A DNA stretch of 60,000 nt from Cryptomeria japonica (Eukaryota; Streptophyta; Pinopsida; Cupressales; Cupressaceae). The DNA lies in the NCBI RefSeq assembly GCF_030272615.1, contig NC_081412.1:546044202-546104201 (forward strand). Reading direction: 5' to 3'. Below the pieces are notes generated by a model, which was given only the letters and a program-made list of their open reading frames with translations, was not told the DNA's origin and ran no database searches. This document shows positions 46,783 through 60,000 of this stretch, piece by piece. The number at the start of each line of letters is the position of its first letter. Within the stretch, counting starts at the first letter, position 1. A program made the position numbers and the translations under genes.

Positions 46783-47712
46783 ATTTATTATTTATTCTTG
46801 GGTGTTAGATTCAGGGGCTTCATTTCATGCCCCACACCATAAGAAATATTTTCTAGACTATGCTCAAGATGATTTTGAATAATTTTATTTGAGTGATGAT
46901 GTTCAAACCATGCAAAATTGTTGCAAAGGGAAAAAATAGATAAAATTACCAAATGGATATCAATAGTTGTTGTTGGAGGAGAGTCATTTCCTAATTTGAG
47001 AATAAATTTAATATAATTAAGACAACTAGGAAGTGAAGGTTTCACAATTACATTTAAAACCAATTTGTGGAAGGACAGTAAAGGCTCATTGATAATAGTA
47101 AAAAGAGAAAAGGTAGGTATATTGTATTAAAGTACTAGTAATTCTATTTTTCTATATCCCTATGTACGATAGGAATGTATATAACATCATGGAGCAATAG
47201 GCTTTGGCACATGAGTAAGAAGGGAATGGAGATTCTCCATTCAAGGAATTTACTACCAAAATCAAAGCAAGTTGATTTAGGATTTTGTGTAGATTGTCTT
47301 TATAGAAAATAAGAGTCAGATTTCTCAAAGTTGGGAAATAAAAGAATAGTAAAATGTTAGAGCTTGTGCATTTAGATGTATAAGGATAACTTAGATATCA
47401 TCTCTTGCTCACTCTTATTATTATGTTACTTTTATTGATGATTTATCTACAGAATCTTGGTTTGATTTCATTCCTAAAAAATTCTGATGTATTTGATATT
47501 TTGTTAAAATGGAAAGATTGGTTGGGAATGAGACAAGAAACCAAAAGAATTGGGCATGGGGAATGAAAGAGATGGAATTTTTGATAAAAAAACTGACTTG
47601 GGACTTAGTTTGATTGTTTGAAGGTTAAACAAATGGATTTACAGGTTAAAGGAAGAACATGGAGTCAAAAAAATATTGTTGTAAAAAAAGGTGAAGAAAA
47701 ATTGCAATATGA
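46783..47712 (+). pseudogene. Copia element C protease/integrase remnant, unit 2
   Basis: Counterpart of 16041-16975, with the same WVLDSGASFHA protease site and integrase fragments. Additional small indels are present; still dead. Confidence 0.8.
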
Positions 47713-48075
47713 AATTTAAATGAATGTTATCACAAAACTGAAACTAAAAATTAATCATTATACCAATGGTTGTAGAACCAAAACAAGAACAAGAAAAACA
47801 TTACACATGAAATAAAAATTTATGTGGAGAAACCCTTTTGGGACAAAATTCCACCACAAAAAAAGAGGCAAGTATATTACTAATCCAATGAAGCATATAA
47901 CATAAATACACTTCTCTATAGACCTTTGTAAAACCTGCCAACACTTTGTTACCTTGCAAATTGAACAAGAATGAAATGAATAACACTAGCTCAATGCACC
48001 AAATAATAAGATTTTGTGAGGATGAATACCTCTATGGTATCACCAAATAATGGATAGAAAAATCACCTAGATAAG
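47713..48075 (-). mobile_element. Probable minus-strand copia LTR fragment, unit 2
   Basis: Counterpart of 16976-17336; same weak grounds. Confidence 0.35.
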
Positions 48076-49224
48076 TGTTGGAAAGAGACACTGTTCTGGT
48101 GAAGATCAATGCATGAGAGAAGCTTAGGAGTTGTCATTGATGGCAACCAATTCAGAAATCACATCCGGTGTACATACATTAGATTTATCGAAAGTCATAA
48201 GTTTGGAAGGTGGAACACAGTAACTAGTAGAGCATGAGATCATTGAGCATATATTTATTTTGGTTGTGTAACTTTGGTTGTAGTGATAGAGACAGATGAT
48301 TCAAGGAATCTTATCTTGTGATCCTAATATCTGATGGATTCATAAGTGAAATTGAAGGTCCGGTATCTCGTAATTCAGTTAGAACAGAGCTATTTTGGCG
48401 TAACATGTGATGTGGAACTGTTGGGTTGATTTCGTTGATTAGTTTCATGTTCTAGGTGATTGGGCCGACTTGTATGAAGCTTGTTATCATTCTTTTTGGT
48501 TCTGCATATGGATTTGTGGATAGATTGGGCCAACTTAAGGTTACACGTTTCATATTGTGTGTTATGCAGCTTTTTGGAAGACGACATGGTAAATGATTCA
48601 TTTTGTTTATGTGGATATATAAGTCCGATTCATTTGAGAATTTTGAAGCATGAGATGTGAGTGAGAAGTCAGTATGAGCGAGTTTGTGAAGGTTGATAAG
48701 TGAATATTATTGAAGGTTTAAGTACTCCGGTGTATGACAGTGGAGCAAAATAAATTAGATAGACAAAATAGTTGCAGAAGTTAATTTGAGCCTAACTAGA
48801 ACTGCTTTTTTGCATATGTAGATGCTATACTTCATTCATTACTGTAATCAATTGTAATCACCTGTAAGGCAGTGAGCCTTCCTCTGAGTTGTAGCCCTTT
48901 TGTATTTGAGCAGCGAGCTCTAGGTAGTGTGCCTAAATGCAAGTGCATTACCCTTATGTAATATTATCATACTTTTGACCATAGTATAATAATATTGTGG
49001 GTTCAAATCCCACCGTGGTTTTTCCCTTTTTGGGTTTTCATGTAAAAATCTTGGTGTTATGGCTGTGAGGTTGATTGTTATATGTTTCTGCACTTTTCTT
49101 TCATTCTTATGCATTTGATGGTTTAAGAATTAACTTAATAAGTTTATTAATTGCAAAACACTAATTCACCCCCCTCTCAATGTTCATTGATTCCAACAAT
49201 TGGTATCAGAGCTTAGTTCCTCGG

Positions 49225-50441
49225 ATGAAGCCTAACAACTTGAGGAATATTTGAAAGATTGAATCAATAGAGTTTAGTTTGCAGAAGAAGCTTATTGTGG
49301 CACTTGAAGATCTTGATGTAGCTATGAAAGAGAAGAGTAACCTGAGGAGAATTCTAGAAGCAGCTAAAAATTTCATTGAATCTATGAAGGAACAAGTCAA
49401 CACATCAAGAGAGAAGAGAAAGGAATTGATGGATAACATTAAGGAGAAAGAAGAACAAAGCATTGACAATCAAGTCCTATAAGACAAGTCAAATGAATGT
49501 GAAAATATTGCTAGAGAAAATGCAGTCCTAAAGAATGAGATGCTTTCCATTGTGATGAAGCTGACAAAGGAGATTGAAGACATGAAGAAGAATGAGAAAA
49601 ATATGACTCAGCCACCGAAGGATAGATCTGATGAATGTTGCATATTGAACTATGAGAATTATTAGTTGAAACTTGAATTGGTGCAATGCAAGAATGATGG
49701 ACAAGAAATTTAAAGGCAGATGATAATTCTGAGAGATGAGTTTTCTACTACTAATGAGTACAAAGAAAAATTAAAAGATAGCTCAGCCCAGTTAGATGAG
49801 ATGCTAGAAATTCATAGACACGGGAATGACATGCGAGGACTTGGATATGAGAGAGGAGAATCCTCTGGTTCTGGACAAAGCAATCATCAAAAGAACAAGA
49901 AACCTCTGGTAAGACAACCTAATGACTATAAATTCAATGGTAAATGTTCTGTTTGTGGAAAATTAGATCACATGGCAAGTCAATGTAGAAATAAGATGAA
50001 TAATAGGATGAGAATAATGTGGTGAATAATGATCCTACCTTTACTGGTCAATGTTTCATATGCAACAACTTTGGTCATAAGTCAAACATGTGCAGAACAA
50101 TGATGAATAATTTTCAAAATAAGAGATTCTATGCTTGTGGAATGTTTGGACACATTTCTAACCAATGCAGGTTGAGACCAAATCAAATGAACATCAGGCC
50201 CATGCAAGGAAATGTTGTTTTCTATGCATGCAACAAATCTAGTCATATTGCAAAATATTGCAGAAGAAAAAATGTAAGCAAGAATTCTCTGGTAGACAAG
50301 AATAAATCAGATGAAAAAGGAAAAGATAAGGCGAAAGAGATCAGAGATCAACATATGAAGATGTGGACTAATAAGGAAGATTCAATTGTTTATAATGGAT
50401 CCACACCTGACTCCGGTGTTGGAACCTCATCCGGTAGCTAA
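49225..50441 (+). pseudogene. Element D gag remnant, unit 2
   Basis: Less decayed than unit 1 in its C-terminal half: 49720-50025 is open across GLGYERGESSGSG and the first knuckle CSVCGKLDHMASQC. The second open stretch, 50019-50441, overlaps it by 7 bases in another frame and carries the remaining knuckles (CFICNNFGHKSNMC, FYACGMFGHISNQC, FYACNKSSHIAKYC). The frame change is at the same place as in unit 1. Confidence 0.8.
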
Positions 50442-50769
50442 GGTCAGGGAAGCTTTTAATGCAAATTCTTAAAACCCCCTTTTGGAGATCTATAACTGGT
50501 CGAGGATGGTCGCAGAAGATGGAGATTAGCATTTTAATTGATATCCAAAATATATCATGCCTATCAGAGTATCCGGTGATGAATTATTGAAGATGCGGGG
50601 TATCCAGAAAGCCTTTTAGGGTTGTGCATTTATTACAACTTAAAAGTTAGCTTTTCAGTGGATAAAATGACATTTTGATCATTCATTTTTCATATTGTAA
50701 ACAAAGAGAAAGAGTAGAAGAGCGAGGTTTTTATCATTGCAAGACAAGGTTTTTATCTAGTTTGTTCAT

Positions 50770-53387
50770 TTTCCAGTGTTCAATCAACTTGAATGGGTCA
50801 GATACATCTCGAGTTGAATCCACAATGAGTTTGTATGGTTGGACCAACCTTAAAAGATCACAAAGCAAGCCATTCAAGCAGTAACCTATTTGAATGCAAT
50901 CAATGAGACCCTCGGTTTGATGAAAGTTTAGAACACAATAGTGACAACTATTACCGAATCCCAATATGACAATCAATCAATGATAATCAGTGATATTATA
51001 GAGCATGATGTGAGATTTTTCTCAATGGTAACGAGTTATAAGGTGTACCAATCAAGCACGCAAAACTCAGTATCTATTGTTATATTTGCAACTTATTAGA
51101 TGTTGAAGAAAGAAAAAAGATATGATCTCTATGGAGTGCTTCTCAGTGAGATAATGAGAAACTTGAAGAAGATAAAGCAAGATAAGAAACATGTTTTTAA
51201 ATTTGGTTCTTTGATTGTTTTCCTAGCACTTTACCTTCTAAATAAAAAATCCCCGGAATATGAAAGGTTTAGTGGGCTTATGATAAACCAGTGGCAGTCC
51301 AAATCAAGGAAGGTTTGAAGGGTTTGGGTGATACTATAGCTCATAAACTTGCTTTATGGGGTTACTTTAAATCATTCAAGGCAATGATGTAAAGTAGAGA
51401 AAGGATTCCAAAAGATATTATTGAAAAATATGAGAAAATAATTTGCTTCATGGTAGACAAGGATCAATGTCACATGGAGGTAGTTAAACCTAGATCTATT
51501 TGGATCATGCCCATGGGGTATGAGGTGGATGCAAATATACTTGATGCATATACTCAACATTTGTTGAGTCAACCAGTAGAGGAAAAAGGAGAGAGGTTCG
51601 ATACGTATGAAGAGAAGGATCTTGATTTGCACAAGAAATTTACTAAACTGACAAGGAAGAGAAAAGTCAGAAAGGAAGTTGGGGATCTTACTGAACAAAT
51701 GGGATTTCTAAGGAATCTGTGCAAAGGGATAGGAAGAAAAATATAATGGAGGAAGATATGGAAAAGCCTAAGAAGTTAAAATCGGTCTCCAATCCTCCCA
51801 AGAAATAAAAGCCAAGGAAGTCTTAGTTTGCACCTACCTCTAGTATTCAGAAGCATATTCCTCCACCCAAGCCTCAAGCCAAGTCATCTGGTAGAGAAAA
51901 GTAAAGAAAGAAGGAGAAGCCTCAAAGAGAATATGTTGCATTCACTGCTAAGGATATTAATACTGAATCTGATGAAGCAGTGAAAGAGGTAAAGAACAAA
52001 GCCACTTATGCAAGAGTAGTGAAGAAGCCACAATCCAATGGAGCCCATCCATCTAAGAAGCCAAGAGATGAAGCTGAGCCATCCAGTAGAGCTAGAGTGA
52101 GAAAGAAACAAAAATTAGAATTGGATGAATCTTTGAAATCCAGGAAAATTGAAGGTACATATTGTTAGGACCCGGAGGTAACTAAGAGGGGGGGAGTGAA
52201 TCAATTGTCAATTAATTTCAACCCAAATATAACTTAATCAAACTTGATACTTAATATCAATAAAACCAAACTCAATTCCAGTTGACAGATTAGTAGTTAA
52301 TATTAATACCAGTGAAACTCAATGCATAAAACAGAAAGAGAAACATCCACAAGACATAACACAGAGATTTGTATGTGGAAACCTCGTAAGGGGAAACACC
52401 ATGGTGGGAAACCTTACCCACAATCAGATGATACTACTGCAGATAGTATGTGTATACAAATGGGGTCTGCACATGCAGAAAGGCCAACCGCCTAGGGCTC
52501 ACTGCTCAATCACAAAATAGGAGTCACACTAACTACAATTGGATGGCTAAATCCAATGCAAAAGTACTACTCAAAGTAGCATCTCCAATGGTGGATTCAG
52601 TACCGGATAAGCTCTGATATTCACCTTCAAACCTTCCTTGAACCTTCTCTATGGTTTTCTCATATGATCTTCAATATTCACACATACCATGATATAATAC
52701 CATATACCATATACTGTCTTTTTCCTATTACATCATCTCACAAATGAGATCTTTCATATATAAAAAAACCTAGGACCAAATGTGTAGGTCAGCTTACTAA
52801 GAATATTACAATAAAATCAAATACAAACAAGTCAAGATGTGATGCATCATGTCAGCTCAATACATTTACAATAATATCCAATTAATAAATCATCTCCATA
52901 ACGTGGCATGCTGATCTGGAATAGATAATGCATGCCGGCCCATAACCTAGACCAATTTGCCGGTAACAGCAAATATGTCAACCCGATTAGACCATTTACC
53001 AGAATACCAAAACCAAGTATCCAAACCATGTCTTTGACATAACCAAGTGATCTCCAGATGATAACAAGTCATCCTTAGTGCCAGTGAACAATATAACCTA
53101 CTGGTGAACAATATACCGGTGACTGTGCATAAGTCACTAAACATACCGATGAACACAATGTGCTGGTTCAACATGACCAAAGATCTCCAGAATGATAAGT
53201 GTTGACATCAAAGACAAAACTAATGCAACACATCCATAATACCAACACATATGAAGTTGTGCCCCCAATAACTTTGAAGGAAATAATTGATGAAGTACTC
53301 AAGGATGGTAACTTGAAATATGTGCTAGTATACTATGAAAATTTTGATGATAAAGATCAAAGAGCTAAAGAGGAAGCAGTTGTTTAG
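50770..53387 (+). pseudogene. Element D accessory open region, unit 2
   Basis: Counterpart of 20040-22650, interrupted by solo LTR E at 52163-53247. Open pieces: 51100-51318 (KRYDLYGVLLSEIMRNLKKI), 51450-51746 (SIWIMPMGYEVD), 51980-52168 and 53199-53387. Some unit 1 stops are absent here (for example SPEYERFSGL is open), showing post-duplication decay in each copy. Confidence 0.5.
52163..53247 (-). mobile_element. Solo LTR E (copia), antisense, unit 2, target duplication CATAT
   Basis: Same insertion as 21426-22510, with CATAT at 52158-52162 and 53248-53252. Confidence 0.9.
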
Positions 53388-55949
53388 TACATGGATATTT
53401 ATAGTAAGGAATTAATAGAATTTTCGTCCATGATACCCAAAAGCATGTATGACATTTTAGATGCAACAAGGCATACAAAAAGTTTATCAAAGGGGGAGAG
53501 AGAAGAGTGAAAAATGTTTCAAATCCTTAGGGGGAGCTTGCAGAGTCTTGGAGAATTTTGGGAGAGTTTGGAATTTTGAAATTTTGCAGTCTTAAGTTTT
53601 TAGTTCATTTTTCACAGTGTTGCCATCAATGCCAAAGGGGGAGATTGTTGGTAAGAGACATTGTTCCGATGAAGATCGATGCATGAGAGAAGCTTATGAG
53701 TTTTCATTGATGGCAACCAAGTTCAAAAATCACATCCAGGGTACATAGATTTTATTTAATGGAAGTCATATTGTTCATAAGGCATAAGTCTACAAGGTGG
53801 AACACAGTAACCGATAGAGTGTGATATCATTGAGAAGATCTTTATTTTGGCTGTGTAACTTTCGTTGTGGTGATAGAGATAGATGATTCAAGGTTAGAGG
53901 CATCTTATTTTCTGACCATGATATATGGTGTTGATTCATAAGCAAGATTGAAGGTCCTGTATCTGGTAATTTTGTTAGAACAGAGCTATTTTAGTGTAAC
54001 GTATGATGCAAAATTGTTGGATTGATTTCAGTAATTGGTTTAGTGTTCTAGGTGATTGGGATGACTTGTATGAAGCTTGTTATCATTCTATTTGGGATGA
54101 CTTGTCAGAAAAATAGTTATAGATTATTATTTTGACATCATGTAATAGACCATGAAAATTTATGAATATATATTTTTTGTTCTTTGTATAACTTTCTAGT
54201 TATAAAATTTATAATATATCTTTATAAAATTATTAAAGATACAATTTTAATTCATAAATATGGTATCTATTTTAATGTCTCCATGAGAATTATATGATTT
54301 TTTATAGTCTTGTTGATATTCTTAGTCATATTTGTTTATTTGAATATTTCTCTTGACTAGTTTATCAATGAGAAGATTGGAAAACTACTTAGAAAGATTT
54401 TGTAAGGCATATTATAGAAAATTGTAGGATTTTTATGTGTGTGGTAATCGATTACTGAATAATTTTAGACACCTTAAATCATCCATACCTAACCACACTT
54501 GATATTATCACTTTTAAGTATTAGTAAATACTTGACCAGTTATTTAGTTAACCTTCCATATCATCTTCTTAGAATGCCATACTCCAAAATTTTAATAGTT
54601 AAATCTTATTTATTTGATTCTTTGAAAAATAACCTCAATTAATTAGTTGATTAATTAATCTACATGCACAATTCAAATAATGATTAATCTAATTAATCAA
54701 ATATTTCATCAATGCCACTTCTTCAAAAATCCTCTCATAAAATTGCAGCTCTCCATTCCCTTAAACAGATTGATAACCTTTATTTTATATGTGTGTGAGA
54801 TTATCAATTATGAAATATGACATTACCATCTAATTATGACATGCATTATATCATTAACATTTCATAGTCATACATACTCATGGTCCTTTTTACACAAGTG
54901 TGAGAAATTTCAATCTACATGCTTTGATCAAAACAATAAAAAATTGTCATTCAAATCCATCACGTCCTTTCCCACTTTTGATGCACAAATCACAAAGCAT
55001 CATTTAGGGGTTCCTCCTACCTATAATCATATGAATCATTAAATTAAGCATTGATATGTTTGATGAATATCAACGATTGATAAATTTCCTTTCTATTTAT
55101 AAATCAAATCATCATCAAGCTATTCTTAGCAATAAGTTTGAAGAATGAAAAGTGATATTACTATTTTATAGCCAAAGAAAATATCAAGCACAATTGATGA
55201 TAACTTCTAGACCCTTAGCATATAATAATAGGCATTAGGAGGTTTCTTGCAAGGCTTATCAACTTAAGGTACACTATCTCTTAAATCAAAATAAAAGGTA
55301 TAACTTAGGTGTAGAATAGGAGTTAATTTTATTATTTAATTCCTTAGTTTACCTTCTAAATATGTATTGTTCACAAGTATGTTCAACTAGATATGTTGTA
55401 AATCTATATTCTTTTTAGTTTATATGCATTTATATCCTAGTTTATGTATAGAATTGTTAATAACTATACTTGTTTCTATCTTTCAAAAGGTTTATTATGT
55501 TGGGTTACATTTAAGTTATTATTTGGCTTTAAAAAATGAGCCCTACTACCTTTATCCGATAAATGATTTCATCTATTTCAATTAAATCTTTTAATACATC
55601 ATCAATTTAATATATATACTTTTATAAAACATAGTGTTTTGATTAGATAAAGTGGGAAGGGCTTGAAACCATTACATAGAAGCCATAAAGGTGATTAAGA
55701 GGTGTCTCACGAGAGATGCTACATTAGAGACCAAAAGGAAAAACAATTGAACAAAGAAAAACCAATAATAAAGAGGAACAATGAAGAGACTAGAGTAGAA
55801 TTAACCAAATATAAGGACTAACTTTGGGTCACCAAGAAGATTTAGGAATTTCATAGCAAGCCACCCTTTGTTTAAAAAATCTATCTTTTCCCTTCAGGAA
55901 AACTCTTTGTTAACCTTGATGGATATAACCTCGAGGATGGAAATATTGT

Positions 55950-56985
55950 GAGATGAGTACTTTCCAGACATTGCAGGGCTATTTATCACACACTCTAAAT
56001 ATTTGGGATGTTGATCGAGGATTTTTCATTCCTCTTTGATAGTAACTTGAGCATTCTTATCATCTCTTTTTTTTCAATGCCTTCTGAGGTTGTTCATCAG
56101 GTATCTTCATAGTTGTTTGGATTTTCTTCATTATTAGCATATCTTGATCCAAACACGTGGATCATTGAGCATTATTTTATGGAACACATCATGAGACTAT
56201 TCCTTCCATCTCCTTTCATGGAGTTACTTCTGCCTTAGCCATTGTATTTTTTTCTTCCCAAGGGGAGGAATGTGGTTTTCACTCTTATATCTTCAACAAC
56301 ATTCATCTTCAAACCCTCATCTTCAGCATTGGAGCTTCTCTCTTTTGGGGGATATATCATCTCTTTCTTTCTCTCCCATGGGAGGATATTGATTGTACTT
56401 ATGTGACTAATTCAGTACTTGGGAAGACATTTGTATTTCTTCATGCTTGTCACATGTACCCTTTTCATTTCATTTTCTCTCTTTTGGAGAGGGATTTTTT
56501 CCCACAATGTTTTTCTCCTTTTCTCTAGTTGTGAGAGTTTGCATTTTTTTGTATGTGTGTACCTAATCAAGTCTTGGTGTTGGGATCCATTCATGCTTGC
56601 ATATTTGGATTCTTCATTATCTCTTTATCTTGTCCCTATATGAATCTTAAGGGGGACATTGGATTAATTAGTATATTATCTAAATAATTCTAAAATTAGA
56701 TCCTTTACATACTTTATTAGAATAGGCTAATAATATCTTAATTTATCTCATTCATTATGATTGTGACACATGGAAATATCTAATTTAATCTTTCTTTAGG
56801 GCTTGCATCTAGTGTTTCATTCATCCTTTTCATAAGGATTTATTCACTATAACATTCAATCTTTTGTGCATCAATACATTTCTCAGGTTGTTGAGCAAAT
56901 CTATTTTGCTTGATCTCTATTTGTTATAAGTGTTTTTATTGTAGGTGATTTGTGGTCTTTTAGGGTTGAACAAATAACTCTAACA
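55950..56985 (+). mobile_element. Copia element G remnant, unit 2 (pre-integrase part deleted)
   Basis: Retains the 3' non-coding region and the 329-bp LTR (56657-56985, also beginning CA instead of TG). The 1,035 bp carrying the pre-integrase coding fragment is missing; the junction AATATTGT/GAGATGAG lies near 55949 with TGT microhomology. Confidence 0.6.
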
Positions 56986-59900
56986 AGAATAACATTGTTT
57001 TCAATTTATTTTTTAAAGGAAATAAAAACCAATAGTTAATATTTATGAGTGATCAAAATACAACAATGCAAATAAAAATATATATTGTTGGAAAAAAATA
57101 TAATTAAAGTATATAGAGCCACTATAAATGTAAAATAGAAATTAGTACAACATCTAGTCACTATAATTATCATTCATTTGAATCCATAATTATGATTAAA
57201 GAAGAATGATCAATATTAAATATGCAAAAATTAGATTTAGTGTACTCTATAAGAAAATATACTTTATGTTGAATGCGTTAATAAGATAATTGTATGAGAA
57301 GTTCAATACTTTACTTGTAACACTTAAATAAATTACGGTTGTGTTATAGTCAATGTGCCAACTACTTATGATTGGGGTCACCCCAAACATAAAGAGTTGA
57401 CACATTGTGATCAAAATACCAAACATTTTTACTACATGAGCCACTCCCAACATAATAAATTGATAAATTGTGATTAACATACTAATTATTTATGATAACA
57501 ATCAACCACATTCAAATAATTAACATATTGACCACAACACACCGACTCTTTAAACTCTTATTTATTATAACATAGCTCTAAGCCTCATTCTAACAAACAT
57601 TCTAATAAAAAAATTAGATGCTATGTGACAAGTATCCCTTCTCATTATGACCTTCCTCTAACAATCAATCTAGAATTACATTTAATGCGACCAGTGTCCC
57701 CTCTCGTGATGGCATGCAGCTATTGTGACTCCAAAAATCGAATAACATATCACGAAAAGTCAATAACACGAAAATTAATTACGCATTACATACCATTGAT
57801 CGTAAAAACTATGGCTGCGATTTTCCAAACAATCAATAACACATTGCACTGTTTTGAAACCAGATTAGCTTCTACCTCTCATGATGAGGAAAACAATTAA
57901 TATTATCTTTAATCTATAAAAATACTTTGTGGGGAGAACCAACCCAAAAGAAGAAAAGGAAAGTCCAAAATGTTTAGAGTCGCAGTTAGGGAATGTGCAA
58001 AAGATCAAAGTTTCACGCAAGTATTGTCAATGAATGCTTTCGTCAACAAATTGATTCAAAGAAACGTGTAAGGCGGTCCGTATCAGGCCGTAGAAAAGAA
58101 GTAAACATGGTAATCTTTTCAAAGTTGGAGCTTGCAAGTAACAATGTAAAAGTTACGTCGAATTAAGTCTGTTTCACGAGGCAATCCTTGTAGTTATCTT
58201 GATAATCACTAAAGCAACTTTTATCATTATTAATGCCTTCTTTCTTCTTACATCCCTTACGCTATATCACCTCTGTCATTCATTGTTGTTGGCGAACTAA
58301 GACTAGTTGATAATCGAGAAAGACCAGGGGAGTTTACTGAATGAATCGTCGGCTAAAGATCTTTAGTGGGTATCTTCATAGAAAAATCTTATAAACACTC
58401 ATAGATCATATTTCAATCTTTCATGATCCACCACATTTTGAGGATTTCTTATTAGATATTTCAGATATATTTGTAGAGTTTCATTTATTAGACCCGAGAA
58501 ACATTTGAAAAATTAATGTATATCTTTTTGATGAAAATAATTTTGTAGCTTTTATCTTTGCATTTTTTGTATTCATTTATTTTCAACAATAATTTGGTTG
58601 AGACATATTTTTAGTAGTAACATGATGATATTTGACAAATATCTAAAGGCATTCTTAATGTTTCCTCTATCCATTCCAGCTATAGATTGGCAATTTAGTA
58701 GACTTGAATCATGACATTTCCTTCTTTAAAAATGATGATGCATTATTTGGTGTGAAAGATACTTCTTTAACAGTCATTATAAGACATTTGACACCTACAT
58801 TCTCTGCTATGTGGAGTTATCGATCTCATAAGAGTCTACTCAATTTTGAGGAGCTACATGATCTCTCTCTCTCTCTCCTTTTTTGGAGGTTTCATTCCCT
58901 CAAGAAAATATATTTTACATTGAATGAGCTAATAAGATAATTGTATGGGAAGTTCAATACTTTACTTGTACCACTCAAAATAAATTACCAATGTGTTATA
59001 GTCAATGCACCAACTATTTATGATTGGGATAACCCCCAAAATATAGAGTTGGCATACTGTGATCAAAATACCAGCCATTTAAAATGTGAGTCACCCCAAT
59101 ATAAAGAATTGATACATTGTGATCAAAATACCAATCATTTACAATATGACTCAACATAATTGACATATTGACTCTTTAACTCTTCTTTACCTCCCTCTAA
59201 AATTCATTCTAACAAACATTTTATAGAAAAACTATGTATACTATGTATACTATGTGACGAATATCCCTTCCCATAATGACCTTTTTCGGAAGTACATGGT
59301 ATGTGACCAGTATCCCTACTCAATGAGGAAAACAATAAATATCATCTAAACTCTATAAAAAATACTTTATGGAGAGAACCGACCTAAAAGAAGAAAAGAA
59401 AAGTCCAAAATGTGTAGAGTCGCAGTCAAGGAATGTACAAAAGATCAAAGTTTCACGCAAGTATAGTCAATGAATGCTTACGTCAACAGATTGATTCAGA
59501 GAAACGTGTAAGGCGATCCGCATCAGGCTCTAGAAAAGAAGTAAAGATGGTAATCTTGTCAAAGTTGGAGCTTGCAAGTGACAAGCTAAAAGTTACGTCG
59601 AAGCAATCCTCGTAGTTATTCTTGATAATAAATAAAGCAGCTTTTATCACCTTTGTCATTCGTGGTTGTTGGCGAACAAAGACTAGTTGATAATCGAGAA
59701 GGACAAGTGGAGTCCACTGAATGAATCGTCAGCTAAAGATAAACCTTATCGTAGAATACTTTTCCTTCAAAAAGATTTCGTATCTTGTATGAAAACGATA
59801 GAAAATGACATTCATCCTCATTATGTGCTACGTTTTCGCCTGGTTATTGTTTGGTCTTAAAGCGAAACAAGATTGCGAATATGCAACATATCTCATTTTT

Positions 59901-60000
59901 CAAATAACAAATAGTAGAAGTTATTTTATTAGAAGTCCAGTGGTTTTATATTCCTCCAAGTATCTGTTTTCTGAGTGGACGATCGACAGCACTCTTCCAC
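56986..60000. other. Transposon-free segment, unit 2, cut by the window end
   Basis: Counterpart of 27298-30298: block 1 at 57251-58360, TC run 58862-58877, block 2 at 58902-59740 and the conserved upstream region to 60000. A 10-bp TATACTATGT-type duplication is found near 59238-59256. The hydrophobic open frame corresponding to 30102 starts at 59804 and is open to the edge. The 112-residue frame itself would start about base 60085. Confidence 0.6.

Larger units (their letters stand above)
48076..54106 (+). mobile_element. Element D, unit 2
   Basis: 5' LTR 48076-49198, primer site TGGTATCAGAGC 49201-49212 (canonical here), gag 49225-50441, accessory region about 50770-53387, polypurine tract 53634-53645, truncated 3' LTR from 53646. 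Same 3' truncation point as unit 1. Confidence 0.8.
31394..60000 (+). repeat. Tandem segmental duplication, unit 2 (cut by window end)
   Basis: Second direct copy of 516-30298, about 1.2 kb shorter over the shared part because of net deletions. Base 60000 corresponds to base 30298. Main differences from unit 1: lacks 1828-1904, 5962-6388 and 25227-26261; has extra segments at 32597-32725, about 38069-38339 and about 57311-57376. Confidence 0.93.

Overview
The window is nuclear DNA of a seed plant with a large, repeat-laden genome. It is AT-rich, full of old plant LTR retrotransposons and one L1-type LINE, and almost devoid of ordinary genes. The style of the LTR families (for example an LTR beginning TGTAGCATCCTAAAATTGCA, and long decayed copia LTRs of 1.1-1.4 kb with an initiator-methionine tRNA primer site) recalls gymnosperms, but that is an inference from memory and no marker gene here proves it.

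Large-scale layout. Bases 1-515 are a unique flank holding the 5' end of a minus-strand gene (start codon at 113, telo-box just upstream). From 516 the window is a direct tandem duplication: unit 1 is 516-31393 (30,878 bp) and unit 2 runs from 31394 past the window end. The two units are collinear and differ by point changes and about a dozen indels, nearly all bounded by short direct repeats.

Order inside unit 1 (unit 2 equivalents are listed as features): a solo LTR (1513-2630, 5-bp duplication CTTGT) in or beside a LINE remnant (endonuclease tail and reverse transcriptase, to about 4930); a copia gag fragment (5457-6292) whose protease/integrase part resumes at 16041 because a non-autonomous LTR element (6293-16040) sits inside it; within that, a truncated copia element (9895-12906); then a second copia-like element (17337-about 23371) with gag, an extra long open region of unknown function and no pol, itself interrupted by an antisense solo LTR (21426-22510, duplication CATAT); a further copia remnant (25867-27297); and finally a 27.3-31.4 kb segment without recognised transposons.

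That last segment is the most gene-like part. It has an internal 0.8-1.1 kb duplication, a 60-bp minisatellite, and two small open frames at 30102-30314 and 30383-30721. The roughly 660 bp upstream of the second frame are almost identical between the two units (one substitution and one 1-bp indel by eye) and keep many CpGs, whereas transposon sequence on either side differs visibly more and has lost CpGs. I read this as the promoter/5' region of a real small gene carried by the duplication; its protein family I do not recognise.

No rRNA, tRNA, CRISPR or bacterial-type feature was found. All transposon reading frames are broken by stops or frameshifts. I found no convincing new multi-gene system; the best candidates for something undescribed are the small gene near 30.1-30.7 kb and the accessory open region of the element at 17-23 kb.
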